Assembly (NCBI GenBank): GCA_023127905.1
Contig: JAGMEZ010000330.1
Location: forward strand, 1 to 6,350
DNA length: 6,350 nt
Origin: Caldifarciminota bacterium
GTDB lineage: Bacteria; Hydrothermota; E44-bin80
Reading direction: 5' to 3'
Below the pieces are notes generated by a model, which was not told the origin of the DNA, did no database searches, and saw only the letters and a program-made list of their open reading frames with translations. Numbering within the stretch: the stretch's first letter is position 1; every line of letters starts with the position of its first letter. This document shows positions 5,250 to 6,350 of this stretch, one piece after another. The position numbers were made by a program, and so were the translations under genes.

Positions 5250-5731
5250 CACCTTACTATTCCCCATATTATCAGCACAACCATTGCAAGGCAGATAGGG
5301 AAGCGGAGAAAAAATCCCCCCATAAACCCGAGTGTTGCCCCGATTCCTGCTTTCAGACTCTCTTTGGGGCGTTTTTTTCTGATCAACTCTCCTAAAAACG
5401 CACCAACGAATGGTCCTATAATAAGTCCCCAGATGTTTCCTACTATAAAACCAATAAACAAACCCAATATTGCACCAATAATCCCAAACATTGATGCACC
5501 AAATTTTTTAGCTCCAAACACACTTCCTAAATAATCGATTATTAGTGAAATTGATGCAAGAATGGTGAGGATAATGTAGATTGTGAGTCCTATTCTCTCA
5601 AATCCGAACCCAAATCCATAAACGATAGAACCCAATAAAATAAGAGGTGCAGCTGGTAAACCAGGGATAATTATTCCAATAAGACCCGAGGCGATCAATA
5701 GGATGGTAACTATGCTAAGAAATATTTTCAT
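5249..5731 (-). CDS. DUF456 family small integral membrane protein
   Basis: This 160-residue, Gly- and Ile-rich, very hydrophobic protein matches the DUF456 (PF04306-type) family of inner-membrane proteins, whose function is not known. Segments by hydrophobicity are ~3-22, 25-43, 48-70, 79-97, 98-115 and 130-158. Family landmarks are visible: PGLPAAPL (23-30), DYLGS (66-70), GAKKFGAS (73-80), GPFVGAFLGEL (106-116) and KAGIGATLGF (127-136). Glycine-zipper-like spacing in the later helices suggests tight packing. The ATG at 5731 is chosen; an in-frame GTG at 5737 would add two residues. Neither has a Shine-Dalgarno sequence, and a promoter lies so close that the mRNA could be nearly leaderless. 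Its stop codon touches the right hairpin array. It is convergent with the four-helix-bundle gene and divergent from hdrA. Confidence 0.9.
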   Translation of the reverse strand: MKIFLSIVTILLIASGLIGIIIPGLPAAPLILLGSIVYGFGFGFERIGLTIYIILTILASISLIIDYLGSVFGAKKFGASMFGIIGAILGLFIGFIVGNIWGLIIGPFVGAFLGELIRKKRPKESLKAGIGATLGFMGGFFLRFPICLAMVVLIIWGIVR

Positions 5732-5741
5732 CGTCACTGAA

Positions 5742-5770
5742 CTACTAACATCTTTTTATCTATTTGTCAA
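5742..5770 (-). promoter_or_regulatory. Candidate promoter of the DUF456 gene
   Basis: On the minus strand a perfect TTGACA (5765-5770) is followed after 17 bases by TAGTAG (5742-5747), a poor -10 (3 of 6). Transcription would start near 5735, at or just before the GTG/ATG starts. This would explain the missing Shine-Dalgarno site through a leaderless or near-leaderless message. The -35 is strong; the -10 makes the call tentative. Confidence 0.35.
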
Positions 5771-5853
5771 TTTCTTTCTTATAATCCAACACCCTAACCC
5801 TCTCGTAATGACAGAAATGAAAGTTATTTGATGAGATTTAGGGAAATTTTTTC
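5771..5853. other. Non-coding stretch in the DUF456-hdrA divergent region
   Basis: This is AT-rich sequence with no credible gene. It contains CCCTAACCCTCT (5793-5804) followed by CGTAATGACAGAAATGA, which resembles fragments of common dispersed repeats with TGTCATTnCGAG cores, but the match is short. GGAAA/TTTCC (5842-5846/5850-5854) is a weak AT hairpin. Confidence 0.3.
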
Positions 5854-5902
5854 CAAGAAACTTCTTGACTTTTTTCAGACTTTGTTATATGTTTCACAAA
5901 GT
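5854..5902 (+). promoter_or_regulatory. Candidate hdrA promoter with two overlapping inverted repeats
   Basis: TTGACT (5865-5870) is followed after 17 bases by TATGTT (5888-5893), or after 15 bases by TATATG (5886-5891). Two palindromes overlap it. CAAGAA-AC-TTCTTG (5854-5867) covers the left part of the -35. ACTTTGT-N10-ACAAAGT (5879-5885/5896-5902) straddles the -10. Both are placed where a repressor or activator would act, so they are operator candidates. The transcript would carry a leader of about 90 bases. Confidence 0.45.
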
Positions 5903-5991
5903 ACAAAGAGATGTACGATGGAATGGGGATAGAATGACAAATAAACGAACTGAACGATCAAAACGAAACTTCGAACTTCCATAAATAAAGT
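5903..5991 (+). other. Leader region of hdrA
   Basis: This stretch has repeated AACGA/CGAAC words (for example AAACGAAC, GAACGATC, AAACGAAAC, TCGAAC) over 5943-5977, ending in CGAACTTCC (5972-5980), a 9-mer also present in reverse complement at the inner edge of the left array (4601-4609). Only a weak AAAG precedes the hdrA ATG, so the ribosome binding site is poor. I see no known riboswitch or RNA motif. Confidence 0.35.
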
Positions 5992-6350
5992 ATGGGTAAT
6001 AATAAAAAAATCTTTGGTTCTGTTCTGGTTGTTGGAGGTGGTATTGGTGGTGTACAAGCATCCTTAGACCTTGCAAATCAAGGGTTTTACGTATATCTCG
6101 TTGAAAAGGAATTGAGTATTGGTGGAGCAATGGCTCAACTTGATAAAACCTTTCCAACGAATGACTGTTCTATGTGTATCCTCTCCCCTAAATTGGTTGA
6201 GGCACAGCGTCATCTAAATATTGAGATGCTTACATTCTCGGATGTAGAATCAATTAGTGGCGAAGCTGGTAATTTCAGTGTAAAAGTGCTCAAGCACCCT
6301 CGATATGTATCACTTGAAAAATGTAAAGGCTGTAATGATTGTGCGGAAGC
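5992..6350 (+). CDS. hdrA: HdrA-like FAD/iron-sulfur subunit of heterodisulfide reductase (3' end outside window)
   Basis: These are the N-terminal 119 residues of an HdrA-type protein. HdrA carries FAD and iron-sulfur clusters. In Hdr complexes it is the site of flavin-based electron bifurcation; in bacteria it pairs with HdrBC, MvhD, FlxABCD or Qmo partners in anaerobic redox metabolism. Residues 11-22 (VLVVGGGIGGVQ) form the dinucleotide-binding GxGxxG turn, and EKE at 38-40 closes the Rossmann beta2. DKTFPTNDCSMCILSPKLVE (51-70), with Cys59 and Cys62, is the family's conserved segment. GNFSVKV (93-99) precedes the first cysteines of a 4Fe-4S site, Cys111-x2-Cys114-x2-Cys117. A stop codon lies two codons before the ATG at 5992, so no earlier start fits. 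The product is cytoplasmic. Downstream partners, which would tell HdrA from QmoA-like roles, are outside the window. Confidence 0.93.
   Translation, partial: MGNNKKIFGSVLVVGGGIGGVQASLDLANQGFYVYLVEKELSIGGAMAQLDKTFPTNDCSMCILSPKLVEAQRHLNIEMLTFSDVESISGEAGNFSVKVLKHPRYVSLEKCKGCNDCAE

Noticed and set aside
5793..5818. Known dispersed repeat with a TGTCATTnCGAG core
   Set aside because: Only about a dozen bases resemble it, too short to claim in AT-rich DNA.
5894..6157. Minus-strand open frames over the start of hdrA
   Set aside because: They overlap the clear HdrA N-terminus and its leader, and show no protein-like pattern.

Overview
The window is an AT-rich stretch of a bacterial chromosome. It fits an uncultivated, anaerobic, Gram-negative lineage. 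The evidence is a secreted SppA protease carrying a beta-strand-rich, outer-membrane-barrel-like N-terminal region, a bacterial eRF1-like release factor, and the start of an HdrA-type flavin/iron-sulfur electron-bifurcation gene. A candidate-phylum bacterium (for example the WOR-3/TA06/FCB neighbourhood) is a guess; the sequence does not fix the taxonomy. Three genes have clear GGAGG Shine-Dalgarno sites placed 4 bases before ATG.

Layout. 1-1793 (minus): 597 N-terminal residues of an SppA-family signal peptide peptidase, cut by the window edge just after its catalytic serine. 1932-3050 (minus): an eRF1-like (baeRF/Vms1-like) protein with a GGWSQ loop and a C-terminal zinc ribbon, lying upstream of sppA in the same direction. 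3061-3434: a long divergent intergenic region with an AT hairpin, a 4 x 8-base tandem repeat, a C/G-rich hairpin repeat and a leader inverted repeat. 3435-4511 (plus): a coiled-coil / possible PH-like / zinc-ribbon protein of unknown function. 4525-5249: a four-helix-bundle (23S rRNA intervening-sequence, S23/bIVP family) gene enclosed by two hairpin arrays. 5249-5731 (minus): a DUF456 membrane protein. 5732-5991: a divergent promoter region. 5992-6350 (plus): the first 119 codons of hdrA.

The most unusual part is 4525-5249. On each side of the small four-helix-bundle gene lies an array of short hairpins separated by 7-base spacers. The two arrays are inverted relative to each other. Read outward from the gene, both start with a spacer, then a 13-base hairpin with a GAA loop, then hairpins of 21-23 bases. 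The unit period is 28 bases over most of both arrays. One hairpin class keeps an 11-base loop of the form GAGnnnGTnnA in three copies, while the stems differ in sequence but stay paired. Spacers on the two sides are partly complementary (GRAAG against TTCY), so one transcript could fold as a ladder of opposed hairpins with the gene in the terminal loop. The unit sits exactly between the ends of two convergent genes. This looks like a non-autonomous or protein-associated structured element, possibly an intergenic counterpart of the 23S rRNA intervening sequences. That interpretation is inference; the array geometry is read directly from the sequence.

The remaining genes show no single shared pathway. 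The release-factor-like gene and sppA both touch protein quality control and may be co-transcribed, but a 138-base gap separates them.
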